A stretch of 64,000 nucleotides of DNA, from positions 808,901 to 872,900 of the forward strand of contig NZ_KI391971.1 in NCBI RefSeq assembly GCF_000162475.2, read 5' to 3'. Position 1 is the first letter of the stretch. The number at the start of each line of letters is the position of its first letter. The DNA comes from Granulicatella elegans ATCC 700633 (GTDB lineage: Bacteria; Bacillota; Bacilli; Lactobacillales; Aerococcaceae). A program made the position numbers and the translations under genes. Positions 45,012 through 54,222 of this stretch are shown piece by piece. The notes below the pieces were generated by a model. That model did not search any database. It was not told the origin of the DNA and worked only from the letters and a program-made list of their open reading frames with translations.

Positions 45012-45926
45012 ATGTCAGAGAAAAAAGTTTCATTAACGAAAAGCGATCGTATTAGCGTTATGTTACGTTCTCAGTTCCTTCAAGGTTCATGGAACTATGA
45101 GCGTATGCAAAATGGTGGTTGGGCATTCTCATTAATCCCAGCACTTAAAAAATTATATCCTAACAAAGAAGAAGCTAGTGATGCTTTAAAACGTCACTTA
45201 GAGTTCTTTAATACTCACCCATATATTGCTGCTCCAATTCTTGGGGTAACATTAGCTCTTGAAGAAGAAAAAGCGAATGGAGCAGATATTGATGATGCTG
45301 CTATTCAAGGGGTTAAAGTTGGTATGATGGGACCTTTAGCAGGTATTGGGGATCCAGTATTCTGGTTTACAGTTCGTCCAATTCTTGGAGCGATTGCAGC
45401 TTCATTGGCAACTGGGGGTTCATTATTAGCACCATTATTCTTCTTCATTTCTTGGAACTTAGTACGTATTGCTTTCTTATGGTACACACAAGAAGTTGGA
45501 TATAAACAAGGTTCTGAAATTACAAGTGACTTATCAGGTGGTATTTTACAAACTATCACTAAAGGTGCTTCAATCTTAGGGATGTTCGTAATGGGGATTT
45601 TAGTTCAACGATGGACTTCTATTAACTTCCCATTAGTTGTTGCTCGTGCTAAATTATCTGAAGGAGCATACATTCAATTCCCTGATGGAGCTGTTGATGG
45701 TTCAACTTTACAAAAAATCTTATCTGCATTAGCAGGTGGTACTTCATTAACTCCTGAAAAAGTTACAACATTACAAGATAACTTAAACCAATTAATTCCA
45801 GGTTTTGCTGCTTTATTATTAACATTCGCATGTATGTGGTTATTAAAACGTAAAGTAAGCCCAATTTTAATTATCTTTGGATTATTTGCATTAGGTATTC
45901 TTGGTCGTGTAGCAGGAATTATGTAA
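45012..45926 (+). CDS. manZ: PTS mannose-family EIID component
   Basis: 304 residues. MLRSQFLQGSWNYERMQNGGWAFSLIPALKKLY and the GPLAGIGDPVFWFTVRPILGAIAAS stretch identify EIID. It completes the membrane complex with EIIC, which can also serve as a receptor for class IIa bacteriocins. RBS TGGAGG. Followed by a strong terminator. Confidence 0.95.
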   Translation: MSEKKVSLTKSDRISVMLRSQFLQGSWNYERMQNGGWAFSLIPALKKLYPNKEEASDALKRHLEFFNTHPYIAAPILGVTLALEEEKANGADIDDAAIQGVKVGMMGPLAGIGDPVFWFTVRPILGAIAASLATGGSLLAPLFFFISWNLVRIAFLWYTQEVGYKQGSEITSDLSGGILQTITKGASILGMFVMGILVQRWTSINFPLVVARAKLSEGAYIQFPDGAVDGSTLQKILSALAGGTSLTPEKVTTLQDNLNQLIPGFAALLLTFACMWLLKRKVSPILIIFGLFALGILGRVAGIM

Positions 45927-45943
45927 TATAAAGATTAATTTAG

Positions 45944-45977
45944 GATGAACAGATTTAATATCTGTTCATCTTTTTTT
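45944..45977 (+). terminator. Terminator after manXYZ
   Basis: GATGAACAGAT pairs perfectly with ATCTGTTCATC, then T7. Confidence 0.9.
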
Positions 45978-46025
45978 GTTTTATGTTAAAATAAACTTAT
46001 TAGTTTATTATATAAGGAGAAGGTT

Positions 46026-46388
46026 ATGGCACAGTCACTAAATACAAAAGTTATTTATACAACAAAGGCCAATGTTTTTGTTGGGTGGATTGGAAATAAG
46101 CATGGCGATATTCTTGTTGGAGATAGAGCGTTTGAGTTTTATAATGAAAAAAATCCGGAGGATTATATTCAAATTCCTTGGAACGAGATTGATAAAGTAC
46201 GTGCGCAACTGTTCTTTAAGGATCGTTACATTCGAGGATTCTTTATTGATACGAAATCTGCTGGTTCGTTTAATTTTGTTGTAAAAAATGCCGGTAAATG
46301 TTTAAAAGAGATGCGTACATTTGTTGGAGAGGAAAATATTGTACGTAGTAAACCATTGTTTACGATGAGGAATTTATTCAAAAAGTAA
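46026..46388 (+). CDS. manO: ManO-like protein (DUF956)
   Basis: 120 residues, no membrane segment. FVGWIGNKHGDILVGDRAFEFYNEKNPEDYIQIPWNEIDKV fits DUF956, which regularly follows mannose PTS genes and is thought to regulate them. RBS AAGGAGAAGG; it lies beyond the manXYZ terminator, so it has its own promoter or gets read-through. Confidence 0.85.
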   Translation: MAQSLNTKVIYTTKANVFVGWIGNKHGDILVGDRAFEFYNEKNPEDYIQIPWNEIDKVRAQLFFKDRYIRGFFIDTKSAGSFNFVVKNAGKCLKEMRTFVGEENIVRSKPLFTMRNLFKK

Positions 46389-46398
46389 ATATTATTTA

Positions 46399-46513
46399 TA
46401 ATGACTTCTAAAATAGTAGTAAGGGACGGAAGCAGCCTCGCATTTGCGAGTCTCATTCCCAATAAAAGTAGCCATTTAGGCTACTTTTATCATTACTACT
46501 ATGAGAAGTCATT
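46399..46513 (+). repeat. Structured intergenic repeat, copy 5
   Basis: Ends AATGACTTCT and AGAAGTCATT are perfect complements. Hairpin A: GGGACGGAAGCAGC, stem CTCGCA/TGCGAG, TCTCATTCC. One further hairpin, ATAAAAGTAGCC/GGCTACTTTTAT, takes the place of B and C. It is followed by a GTGGAGCATAGAGAG tail that recurs after copy 6. Confidence 0.8.
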
Positions 46514-46556
46514 GAGTGGTGGAGCATAGAGAGCCTCTGCGTTTATGATGTTATAT

Positions 46557-46639
46557 AATGACTTCTAAAATAGTAGTAAGGGGCGGAAGCAGCCTCGCAT
46601 TTGCAAGTTTCATCCCTAAAACTACTAAGACAAGTCATT
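46557..46639 (+). repeat. Structured intergenic repeat, copy 6 (short form, tandem with copy 5)
   Basis: Same left end AATGACTTCTAAAATAGTAG as copy 5, the same hairpin A with small changes, then directly the right end ACTACTAAGACAAGTCATT. Copy 6 lacks the second hairpin. Copies 5 and 6 with tails form a tandem duplication filling the gap 46389-46701. Confidence 0.8.
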
Positions 46640-46701
46640 GGTGTGTGGAGTATAGAGAGTCTGTACGGATAAAATTTTATTTATGATATATGGAGAAGAG
46701 T

Positions 46702-47670
46702 ATGATTCGTTTTGAAAATGTATATAAAGAATATATTGATTCAGATATACAATTAAAAAAGTCTTTTAAAGAAAAATTATTTACAAAAAAGGCAAAGAAA
46801 ACAGTTATTCAAGATTTAAATTTAGAAATTAACGAAGGAGAAATTGTTGGTTATATAGGTGAGAATGGTGCTGGAAAATCTACGACAATAAAGATGTTAT
46901 TAGGAATTATCCCTGCAGATTCTGGTAATGTAACAGTTTTTGAAAAGGATTCGTTCAAGAATCGTCGAAAAAACGCTTCTGAAATTGGAGTTATGTTTGG
47001 ACAGAAGTCTCATCTCTGGTGGGATTTACCACTGTTAGATTCTTTCAAATTTTTACAAAAAATTTATTCTAAATCCTCTGTTGAAGATGATAAATGGTTA
47101 GAATGGCTAGTAAATGAATTAGAAGTAAAAGAATATATAAATCAACCAGTTCGAGAACTTTCTTTAGGACAACGTATGCGTGGAGAATTTGTTTGTGCTT
47201 TACTTCATTCTCCTAAGTTAGTCATTTTAGATGAACCTACAATTGGTATTGATGTTCAAACAAAACAAAAAATGATGGAAATTATTTTAAAAGTTAATGA
47301 GCAAAAAAATACGACATTCATGATTACCAGTCATGATTTTCAAGAGATTGAGAAAGTTTGTCAAAGAATTATTATTCTGAACAAAGGCATCAATGCATAT
47401 CAAGGAAGTATTGAAGAGTTTAAAAATCAATATTCTTATTTGAAAAAAGTTATAATTTATCACGAACAAGGACAGCATGAATTGATAGAGAATTCAACTA
47501 TAAAAGTATTAGCAAAGAATATTTTTTCTACTGAGTATTTTTTTGATACTCGTGAAATTTCAGAAACATTAGCTATTGAATTTATTCAAAATAATTATCA
47601 TCCTGATAATTTAGAAGTTGTTCATTTAAGTTTATCAGAATTAATGACGGTAAAGAGGGTGTTAGAATGA
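46702..47670 (+). CDS. ABC-2 exporter ATP-binding protein
   Basis: About 322 residues. Walker A GENGAGKST, signature SLGQRMRGE, Walker B LVILDEPTIGIDV. The GQKSHLWWDLPLLDSF segment is typical of ATPases that pair with DUF990-type permeases. Start ATG 46702 with GGAGAAG. It overlaps the next gene by 4 bp. Members export drugs or unknown substrates; no clear substrate here. Confidence 0.87.
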   Translation: MIRFENVYKEYIDSDIQLKKSFKEKLFTKKAKKTVIQDLNLEINEGEIVGYIGENGAGKSTTIKMLLGIIPADSGNVTVFEKDSFKNRRKNASEIGVMFGQKSHLWWDLPLLDSFKFLQKIYSKSSVEDDKWLEWLVNELEVKEYINQPVRELSLGQRMRGEFVCALLHSPKLVILDEPTIGIDVQTKQKMMEIILKVNEQKNTTFMITSHDFQEIEKVCQRIIILNKGINAYQGSIEEFKNQYSYLKKVIIYHEQGQHELIENSTIKVLAKNIFSTEYFFDTREISETLAIEFIQNNYHPDNLEVVHLSLSELMTVKRVLE

Positions 47671-48446
47671 AAGGTTTATTAGCATACATACTTTACCAGT
47701 TTAAGTCTAATAAAAAATATCGCATGAATAATGTTATGACGATTATGAGTACATTTATCGCTATTGTAATTCAGTATTATATTTGGACATATGTTGAAAA
47801 AACAAATGGAATGAATACACAACAAATTATTATTTATTCTATGTTTGCCTTAACATTATCGTCTTTATTACCTTTATTTTCTTCAGCTGACTTTATGAAT
47901 CATATTATTTTAAAGGGAACAATAGCTAATTATTTACAGCGTCCACAAATGCTGTTTTTTGTTAATTCCTCTATTCAAATTGGAAATAGTTTTTATAAGA
48001 TTATTTATCGAATTATTCCGATTTGGGTTATTTATATTATTTTTTTCAAAATTAATCTCATGACTGTAAATAGTGTTCTTTTGTTAGCATTACTATCTTT
48101 ATGTTTTAGTTGGATACTTTCATTAATTATTGGTCATATTATAGGATTACTTTCTCCGTATTTAATTAGTATAAATGGAACTAAAAGTTTAATTTCTGGC
48201 TTAATATTATTACTTGGAGGGGGAGTTTTACCGATAGATATTTATCCTGAACCCTTAAAATTTATTGTATTAAAACTGCCTTTTGTTGCATTACAATATT
48301 TTCCTAGTGCAATATTAAGTGGAAGTCAATTATTTTCTTATACGACTGCACTTTTAATTCAATTCTGTTGGATTCTTTTCTTTCTCTTAGTTTTATTCAT
48401 TATACAAAAAAGAGTCTACTCAAAACTTGAAATTATGGGAGGGTAA
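47667..48446 (+). CDS. ABC-2 permease, DUF990-like (first)
   Basis: 259 residues with six membrane segments and an internal LSPYLISINGTKSLISGLILLLGGG segment. The ATG overlaps the ATPase stop. Together with the next permease it should form the membrane dimer. Confidence 0.8.
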   Translation: MKGLLAYILYQFKSNKKYRMNNVMTIMSTFIAIVIQYYIWTYVEKTNGMNTQQIIIYSMFALTLSSLLPLFSSADFMNHIILKGTIANYLQRPQMLFFVNSSIQIGNSFYKIIYRIIPIWVIYIIFFKINLMTVNSVLLLALLSLCFSWILSLIIGHIIGLLSPYLISINGTKSLISGLILLLGGGVLPIDIYPEPLKFIVLKLPFVALQYFPSAILSGSQLFSYTTALLIQFCWILFFLLVLFIIQKRVYSKLEIMGG

Positions 48447-48447
48447 C

Positions 48448-49254
48448 ATGATGATTCGTTCGTTAAAATTTTATAGAAAAATTTATACTGAATTTATAAG
48501 AATGGATATCAAACGAATAATGATGTATCCTATTGATTTTGTTTTAGGAAATATGGGCTTTTTTCTAGAAACAATTTCAACCTTATTTGTACTTTATATC
48601 ATTGTTATGAATACAGGGTTTTTAGGTGAGTTTAGTGGATACGAAGTTTTATTTTTTTATTCATATTTAATGTTAGTAAATGCTCTATGGGAAATATTTT
48701 TTGTAACTGTACTTGAAATTCCATATATGATTCAAAGTGGAGAGCTAGATATTTTCTTAGTAAGACCTTTAAATATTTTATTTCAATTTATTATTTTTCA
48801 ACTAGATGAAGAATCTGTATTTGAAACGGTAGTAGCTTTATTGTTATTAATAGGATCAATCATTCAATTATCTGGATTATGGACAGTTATCTTCTTTATT
48901 AAATTACTTTTCTTTATACTTTCTTCTATTTTTGTTAGATATGCTATTTATTTATTTTTAAGTACTACTGCATTTTGGTGGGTATCAAATGATGGGCTTA
49001 AAAGTATTTTTTGGGAAGTTTCTCAACTTGGAAATTATCCAATTTCAATCTATCCTCAATGGTTAAAAGCTGTATTAATGATTATACCATTTAGTTTTAT
49101 TGGATATTTTCCTGTACATGAGTTATTACTAAGTACTAATCGATTTACTTTAGAAACATTAATGAATTTTAGTTCAGGATGGATTATATTTTATTTAGTT
49201 TATCAATTCTTTTGGAAACAAGGATTAAAGAAATATCAAAGTATTGGTGGTTAA
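48448..49254 (+). CDS. ABC-2 permease, DUF990-like (second)
   Basis: About 268 residues and six membrane segments. FIRMDIKRIMMYPIDFVLGNMGFFLETIS near the start and the Q-x-GELDIFLVRPLN stretch fit DUF990 family permeases. Start ATG 48448 with GGGAGGG, one base after the previous stop. Confidence 0.82.
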   Translation: MMIRSLKFYRKIYTEFIRMDIKRIMMYPIDFVLGNMGFFLETISTLFVLYIIVMNTGFLGEFSGYEVLFFYSYLMLVNALWEIFFVTVLEIPYMIQSGELDIFLVRPLNILFQFIIFQLDEESVFETVVALLLLIGSIIQLSGLWTVIFFIKLLFFILSSIFVRYAIYLFLSTTAFWWVSNDGLKSIFWEVSQLGNYPISIYPQWLKAVLMIIPFSFIGYFPVHELLLSTNRFTLETLMNFSSGWIIFYLVYQFFWKQGLKKYQSIGG

Positions 49255-49383
49255 ATCAATATAGTTAAAAACTTAAAATATTATATCACTCACAGCATTC
49301 AGCTTGACTTTTTCTTATAAAAATTATACGATAATAAGCATTCTATGAGAACGATATCAGGAAGAATGGAAAGGAGAAGTTTA

Positions 49384-50082
49384 ATGGAACAAATATTTTT
49401 ACATCAATTTGATGTTTTATTAGAATTACGTCATTTTTTATCCATCGTTCTCGCATGTTTATGCGGATGGGCGATAGGATATGAGCGTAAGTCACGTAAT
49501 AAACAAGCGGGGGTGAAAACCCATGTCATTGTTGCATTAGCTTCTGCTTTAATGATGATTGTTTCAAAAGAAGCCTTTTGGGAAACTCCAGACGCTGCAG
49601 ATACGACACGTATTGCTGCGCAAATCGTTAGTGGTATCAGTTTTATCGGTGGGGGTATTATCTACATGCGTGATATGCGTGTTAGTGGTGTTACGACAGC
49701 TGCTGGCTTATGGGCAACTTCGGGAATTGGAATGGCTATTGGCGGAGGTTTCTGGTTCTTTGGCAGTGTTTGTTGCGCTGTAGTGGTAATAGTTCAATTA
49801 TTAACACATCGCAAACTCAGTGTTCATAGAAAAATGTATCAATTAAATATTACTGGAATGATTAGTCATTTGAATGTTATTCATGATATTCATCGACATT
49901 GTAATTTAAAACAGTATCAAGCTGCCAATGTTGAAGTGAAGAAAATTCCAGAAGGATACGAGTTATATATTCAAATTGATAATGATGCTCGTGTTTTTGT
50001 TCAAGATTTTAAAAAGACAATTCAAGAAAAGGGAATTGATTTTAAAATTAAGAAAGTTAAATTTAAAGCAACAATGGGATAA
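49384..50082 (+). CDS. MgtC/SapB-family membrane protein
   Basis: About 232 residues. Four or five membrane segments in the first 150 residues, with CGWAIGYERKSRNKQAGVKTHVIVALASALMMIVS and VSGISFIGGGII as family marks; a soluble C-terminal domain of ~80 residues follows. MgtC relatives influence magnesium homeostasis and ATP synthase in some bacteria. Start ATG 49384 with AAAGGAGAAG rather than the ATG at 49345. Confidence 0.87.
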   Translation: MEQIFLHQFDVLLELRHFLSIVLACLCGWAIGYERKSRNKQAGVKTHVIVALASALMMIVSKEAFWETPDAADTTRIAAQIVSGISFIGGGIIYMRDMRVSGVTTAAGLWATSGIGMAIGGGFWFFGSVCCAVVVIVQLLTHRKLSVHRKMYQLNITGMISHLNVIHDIHRHCNLKQYQAANVEVKKIPEGYELYIQIDNDARVFVQDFKKTIQEKGIDFKIKKVKFKATMG

Positions 50083-50092
50083 TTTATATTAG

Positions 50093-50134
50093 AAAGCCTT
50101 GAAGGAGTAGGATAGCTCACTTCAAGGCTTTTTT
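50093..50134 (+). terminator. Terminator after MgtC-like gene
   Basis: AAAGCCTTGAAG pairs with CTTCAAGGCTTT, then further T. Confidence 0.88.
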
Positions 50135-50173
50135 GTTTATGATATAATGAACTCAATAGGAGGTAGAAGTTCT

Positions 50174-51139
50174 ATGGATAAATTTGAGAATTTAGAATCG
50201 CTAAGAAAAATGATTATGGCTGTTATTTATGGGCTTGCTGTTGGTGACGCATTAGGTGTTCCAGTAGAATTTGAAGCAAGAGATAGTTATAGTCTTACAG
50301 AGATGATAGGGTATGGGACATATCATCAACCCATTGGCACATGGTCCGATGATACTTCATTGACATTAGCCTTAATGGAACATTTAGGTGAAAAATCAGA
50401 CTTAAGTATCTTAATGGATAAATTTGTAGCTTATCGTGATGGTTATTTAACACCCTTTGGATATTGTTTTGATATAGGTATTGCAACAAATGAAGCAATT
50501 GAACGATATTTATCAGGGATTTCACCAGAAGCGTGTGGCGGGAAAGATGAGAGATCTAATGGTAATGGAGCTTTAATGAGAATTTCTCCTTTAGTAGTTT
50601 TTCTTTTGATTAAAATGTCTAATCTAGTTGAGCAAGTTGAGTTAATAAAGAAATATACAATGGTAACTCATGGGCATCCAAGGTCTATTGTTGCCTCGAT
50701 TATCTATCTTTTTCTATTAAAAGATATGCTATTCAATAATTCACTTCCAAAAGTATTAGATTCCGTTCAAATAAAATTAGAAGAAATATTTAGCCAAAAT
50801 TCTGAGTACTGGGAAGAATATGAAAATTATTTTAAGGAAATTTTTGATGAAGAATTTTATCATAAAAGTCGTGAGGAAATTAAATCTACAGGTTATGTGG
50901 TGGATACACTGAAAGCTTGTTTATGGTGCATAGGAACAACAAACAGTTTTAAGGATGCCGTTTTGAAAGCCGTGAATCTTGGAGAAGATACAGACACAAT
51001 TGGTGCCATTACAGGTACATTAGCTGGAGCTAAATACTCTTTTGAATCCATTCCTAAAGAATGGATAGAAAGAATAGCCAATAAAACTTTAATAGATGAA
51101 AAGTGTGAACAATTATTTAATGGAATGATTGATGCTTAA
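50174..51139 (+). CDS. ADP-ribosylglycohydrolase family protein
   Basis: About 321 residues. GLAVGDALGVPVEFEARD, WSDDTSLTLAL, NGNGALMRISPL and GEDTDTIGAITGTLAGA give the di-metal motifs of the DraG/ARH fold. It removes ADP-ribose from proteins or related molecules; the target is unknown. ATG 50174 with AGGAGGT. It stands alone and converges with a small minus-strand gene. Confidence 0.9.
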   Translation: MDKFENLESLRKMIMAVIYGLAVGDALGVPVEFEARDSYSLTEMIGYGTYHQPIGTWSDDTSLTLALMEHLGEKSDLSILMDKFVAYRDGYLTPFGYCFDIGIATNEAIERYLSGISPEACGGKDERSNGNGALMRISPLVVFLLIKMSNLVEQVELIKKYTMVTHGHPRSIVASIIYLFLLKDMLFNNSLPKVLDSVQIKLEEIFSQNSEYWEEYENYFKEIFDEEFYHKSREEIKSTGYVVDTLKACLWCIGTTNSFKDAVLKAVNLGEDTDTIGAITGTLAGAKYSFESIPKEWIERIANKTLIDEKCEQLFNGMIDA

Positions 51140-51151
51140 TAATCGTATTAT

Positions 51152-51403
51152 TTATTTTTTTAAGTAAAAGTATAGCAACATATCTAACACTTTCGTAATG
51201 ATCCATAAAATAATGGCATAATAAAAGAAATAGAAAAAATAAGAAATACTGACAATGATTCCTAATAAGACAAAAATGATAATGGAAAATACCCAAAATA
51301 ATTTTAGATATAGCAATAGTTTTTCGCGAATAAAAAATTCTTCATTACTTAATATTGATTGAGAACCATCAAATTTATCAATCAGTTGAATCAATTTTTT
51401 CAT
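51152..51403 (-). CDS. Small membrane protein, unknown function
   Basis: 83 residues. A polar start (KKLIQLIDKFDGSQSILSNEEFFIREK) is followed by two membrane segments rich in I, F and Y. On the minus strand GAAAGGAAG sits just before the ATG, so it is probably a real gene although no family is recognised. It converges with the ADP-ribosylglycohydrolase gene only 12 bp away, and is one of two minus-strand genes here. Confidence 0.6.
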   Translation of the reverse strand: MKKLIQLIDKFDGSQSILSNEEFFIREKLLLYLKLFWVFSIIIFVLLGIIVSISYFFYFFYYAIILWIITKVLDMLLYFYLKK

Positions 51404-51547
51404 ATCTTTCTTCCTTTCAAAATAAAAATAGTATTGTGATTATACACTAAAAGTTTGCCTGTGACTATGAATAATTTTGAAATAAAAAGGGAGTATGTTA
51501 AAATAGTTCAGAATAAAGTTACAAGTAGTAAGAAAGGGTGAAAATTG

Positions 51548-52405
51548 ATGGCAACGATACAATGGTATCCTGGACATATGGCTAAAGCTAAAAGAGAAGC
51601 CATTGAAAAACTAAAATTAGTAGATGTTGTAATCGAATTAGTGGATGCACGTATTCCAGAATCAAGTCGTAATCCAATTGTAAATGAGATTAAAGGACAA
51701 AAGAAACAATTAATGCTATTAAATAAGACGGATTTAGCGGATCCGATTCAAACAAAGAAATGGATGAAATATTATCAAGAAGAAGGTATTGAAGTTTTAA
51801 CCGTTGAAGCTAAAGATGGTAAAGGATTGAATCAAGTAAAAGCAGCGATAAAAGCATTGATGGCTGAAGAATTTGAAAAATTAGCTGCAAAAGGAGTTCG
51901 TCCTCGTCCGATTCGTTTAATGGTATTAGGAATCCCAAACGTTGGAAAATCAACATTTATTAATCGTATGATTCAAAAAAATCAAGCTGAAACAGCAAAT
52001 CGTCCTGGAGTTACCAAAGGACAACGATGGTTAAAAATTGGTAATGATTTTGAGTTATTAGATACGCCTGGTATTTTATGGCCAAAATTTGATAATCAAG
52101 AGATTGGGAATAAATTAGCTGTAACAGGAGCGATTAAAGATTCATTATTACATATGGATGATGTAGCACTTTTTGCGATTAATATTTTCAGAACCTACTA
52201 TACAGATGCTTTAAGAAAACCTTATGGTTTGAGTGCAACTGATTTAGAATTATCTGATGTTGATTTATTATTACTTATTACGAAAAAGTTAGGATTCAAA
52301 GATGATTACGAACGTGCAAGTGAGCGTATTATTTTTGATATTCGTGCTGGTAAATTAGGTCGATATACATTAGATACTGCACCAATTAGTTTGGAAGGTG
52401 TATAA
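51548..52405 (+). CDS. rbgA: Ribosome biogenesis GTPase RbgA (YlqF)
   Basis: About 285 residues. A circularly permuted GTPase: the NKTD motif (LLNKTDLAD) comes before the P-loop GIPNVGKST, and DTPGILWPK follows. IQWYPGHMAKAKRE opens the protein. It matures the 50S subunit. Start ATG 51548. It is one base from rnhB, as in many Firmicutes. Confidence 0.96.
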   Translation: MATIQWYPGHMAKAKREAIEKLKLVDVVIELVDARIPESSRNPIVNEIKGQKKQLMLLNKTDLADPIQTKKWMKYYQEEGIEVLTVEAKDGKGLNQVKAAIKALMAEEFEKLAAKGVRPRPIRLMVLGIPNVGKSTFINRMIQKNQAETANRPGVTKGQRWLKIGNDFELLDTPGILWPKFDNQEIGNKLAVTGAIKDSLLHMDDVALFAINIFRTYYTDALRKPYGLSATDLELSDVDLLLLITKKLGFKDDYERASERIIFDIRAGKLGRYTLDTAPISLEGV

Positions 52406-52406
52406 A

Positions 52407-53180
52407 ATGACTGAAAAATATACCATTAGTCAGATTAAAGAAATCTTAAGTTCGATTCATTCGATTGAAGATCCAATGTTTCAACAATTAAGTTTAGATA
52501 TGAGAAAAGGAGTGCAAACAGCACTCAAATCGTGCCAAAAAAGAATTGAAAAAGAACAAAAACGTGCAGAACATTTTATTGAAATGCAATATTATGAAAT
52601 ATTAGCTTATCAAGAAGGAGCTAGTTTTATTGCAGGAGTCGATGAAGTAGGACGTGGCCCGCTAGCAGGCCCTGTAGTAGCTGCTGCAGTAATTTTACCG
52701 AAAAATATTGAAGATTTAGGGTTTGATGATTCTAAAAAATTATCTGCTTCTAAACGAGAAGAAATTTATCGACTCATTCAAGAAAAAGCTATTGCCATTG
52801 GTATTGGAATTGTGGATGCAGATATTATTGACCAAGTCAATATTTATCAAGCTAGTCGTTTAGCAATGCAACAAGCAGTCAGTGAATTAAAGATTCAACC
52901 GGATTATTTATTAATTGATGCGATGAAAATTGATGTGAACACACCTCAAATTGGCATCATTAAAGGTGATGCCAAAAGTATATCGATTGCAGCAGCAAGT
53001 ATTGTTGCAAAACAAGTGCGTGATCAAATGATGCAAGAATTTGATGAATTATATCCTGGATATGATTTTTCTAATAATGCGGGTTATGGAACTCCAAAAC
53101 ACTTGGAAGGATTAAAATCAAAAGGAATTTGTCCAATTCATCGTAAAACTTTTGCTCCAATAAAAGATTATTTAGAATAA
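52407..53180 (+). CDS. rnhB: Ribonuclease HII
   Basis: About 257 residues. The catalytic core starts at GVDEVGRGPLAGPVVAAAVIL; DDSKKLSASKREEIY and LLIDAMK follow, giving the acidic active site. An N-terminal extension of ~70 residues is usual for this branch. It removes ribonucleotides and RNA from DNA. ATG 52407, with GGAAGGTG upstream. Confidence 0.96.
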   Translation: MTEKYTISQIKEILSSIHSIEDPMFQQLSLDMRKGVQTALKSCQKRIEKEQKRAEHFIEMQYYEILAYQEGASFIAGVDEVGRGPLAGPVVAAAVILPKNIEDLGFDDSKKLSASKREEIYRLIQEKAIAIGIGIVDADIIDQVNIYQASRLAMQQAVSELKIQPDYLLIDAMKIDVNTPQIGIIKGDAKSISIAAASIVAKQVRDQMMQEFDELYPGYDFSNNAGYGTPKHLEGLKSKGICPIHRKTFAPIKDYLE

Positions 53181-53250
53181 AAAATATTTTTAGCCTTTTT
53201 TTTCGTATATAACAAGTAGAAATGTTATTTCGAGAAAGAAGGTTATTTTT

Positions 53251-54117
53251 ATGGAATGGACAAGAAGAACATTAATGATTGCTCTAGCGATGAGGGATAA
53301 GGGAAGCAGCCAACAAAGATGGGAATTATATCAACGTTTATGTCAAAATGAATGGACAGAGGGAAAATTTACATTAGAAGCGATTCACCAGGAGTTAAGT
53401 ATAGAAGAGCTTGAATGGCTTAGGAATACTGATTTTGCTAGTTTAGAATTACAGTATCGAAAAGAAAATATTCACTTTTTAATGTACGAAGACGTTCTAT
53501 ATCCACAACGTTTAAAAGAAATTTATTTACCACCAGTTGTATTATTTTATAAAGGACGATTGGAGTTATTTAATCGTTTATCCATAGGAATTGTTGGAGC
53601 AAGAAATCATACTCCCTATAGCAAAGAAGCGCTAGAATATTTATTACCCGATATACTTGAAAGAAAAGTATCCATTATTAGTGGATTAGCTAGAGGAGTA
53701 GATAGTTTAGCGCATCAACTTACATTAGATTTAAAGGGCAAAACGATTGCAGTTATCGGAAATGGCATTAATATTTGCTATCCGAAGGAGAATAAAGCTT
53801 TGTATGATGCAATTGGGAGAAAAGGACTGATACTGTCTGAATATCCATTAGATAGTCCACCTTTAAAATTTCATTTTCCTTATCGAAATCGAATTATTGC
53901 AGGATTAAGTCATGGATTATGTGTAATCGAGGCAAAATTACATAGTGGAAGTTTAATTACCGCTAATGTAGCTTTGAGTGAAAATCGACAAGTATTTGCA
54001 CTACCAGGAAACATAACAAGTGAATATTCTAAAGGGACAAATGAGTTGATTACTGCTGGAGCATTTCCGATTCGAAATGCGAATGATATTTTAGAATCTC
54101 TTCATTATTTCCCATAA
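53251..54117 (+). CDS. dprA: DNA-processing protein DprA
   Basis: 288 residues. The Rossmann-like core is marked by GIVGARNHTPYSKEALEYLLP, SGLARGVDSLAHQLTL, IAVIGNGINICYPKEN and PYRNRIIAGLSHGLCVIEA. It binds single-stranded DNA and loads RecA during transformation; its presence says nothing alone about competence. RBS AAAGAAGG. It lies before topA as in many Firmicutes. Confidence 0.95.
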   Translation: MEWTRRTLMIALAMRDKGSSQQRWELYQRLCQNEWTEGKFTLEAIHQELSIEELEWLRNTDFASLELQYRKENIHFLMYEDVLYPQRLKEIYLPPVVLFYKGRLELFNRLSIGIVGARNHTPYSKEALEYLLPDILERKVSIISGLARGVDSLAHQLTLDLKGKTIAVIGNGINICYPKENKALYDAIGRKGLILSEYPLDSPPLKFHFPYRNRIIAGLSHGLCVIEAKLHSGSLITANVALSENRQVFALPGNITSEYSKGTNELITAGAFPIRNANDILESLHYFP

Positions 54118-54142
54118 AATTTTTACGCTTATAGTTTTTGAT

Positions 54143-54171
54143 TTGACAAACAAACTTTCGTTCGCTATGAT
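54143..54171 (+). promoter_or_regulatory. Promoter of topA
   Basis: TTGACA at 54143-54148, a 17-bp spacer and TATGAT at 54166-54171. Confidence 0.75.
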
Positions 54172-54222
54172 GAATAACGATTATTGAAAACAAGCATTTA
54201 CTTCTGTGAAGGGAGTTTCGAT

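Noticed and set aside
46399-46668. CRISPR-like array from two repeats near 46.4-46.6 kb
   Set aside because: Only two units, no regular spacers, no cas genes; they are copies of the structured intergenic repeat.
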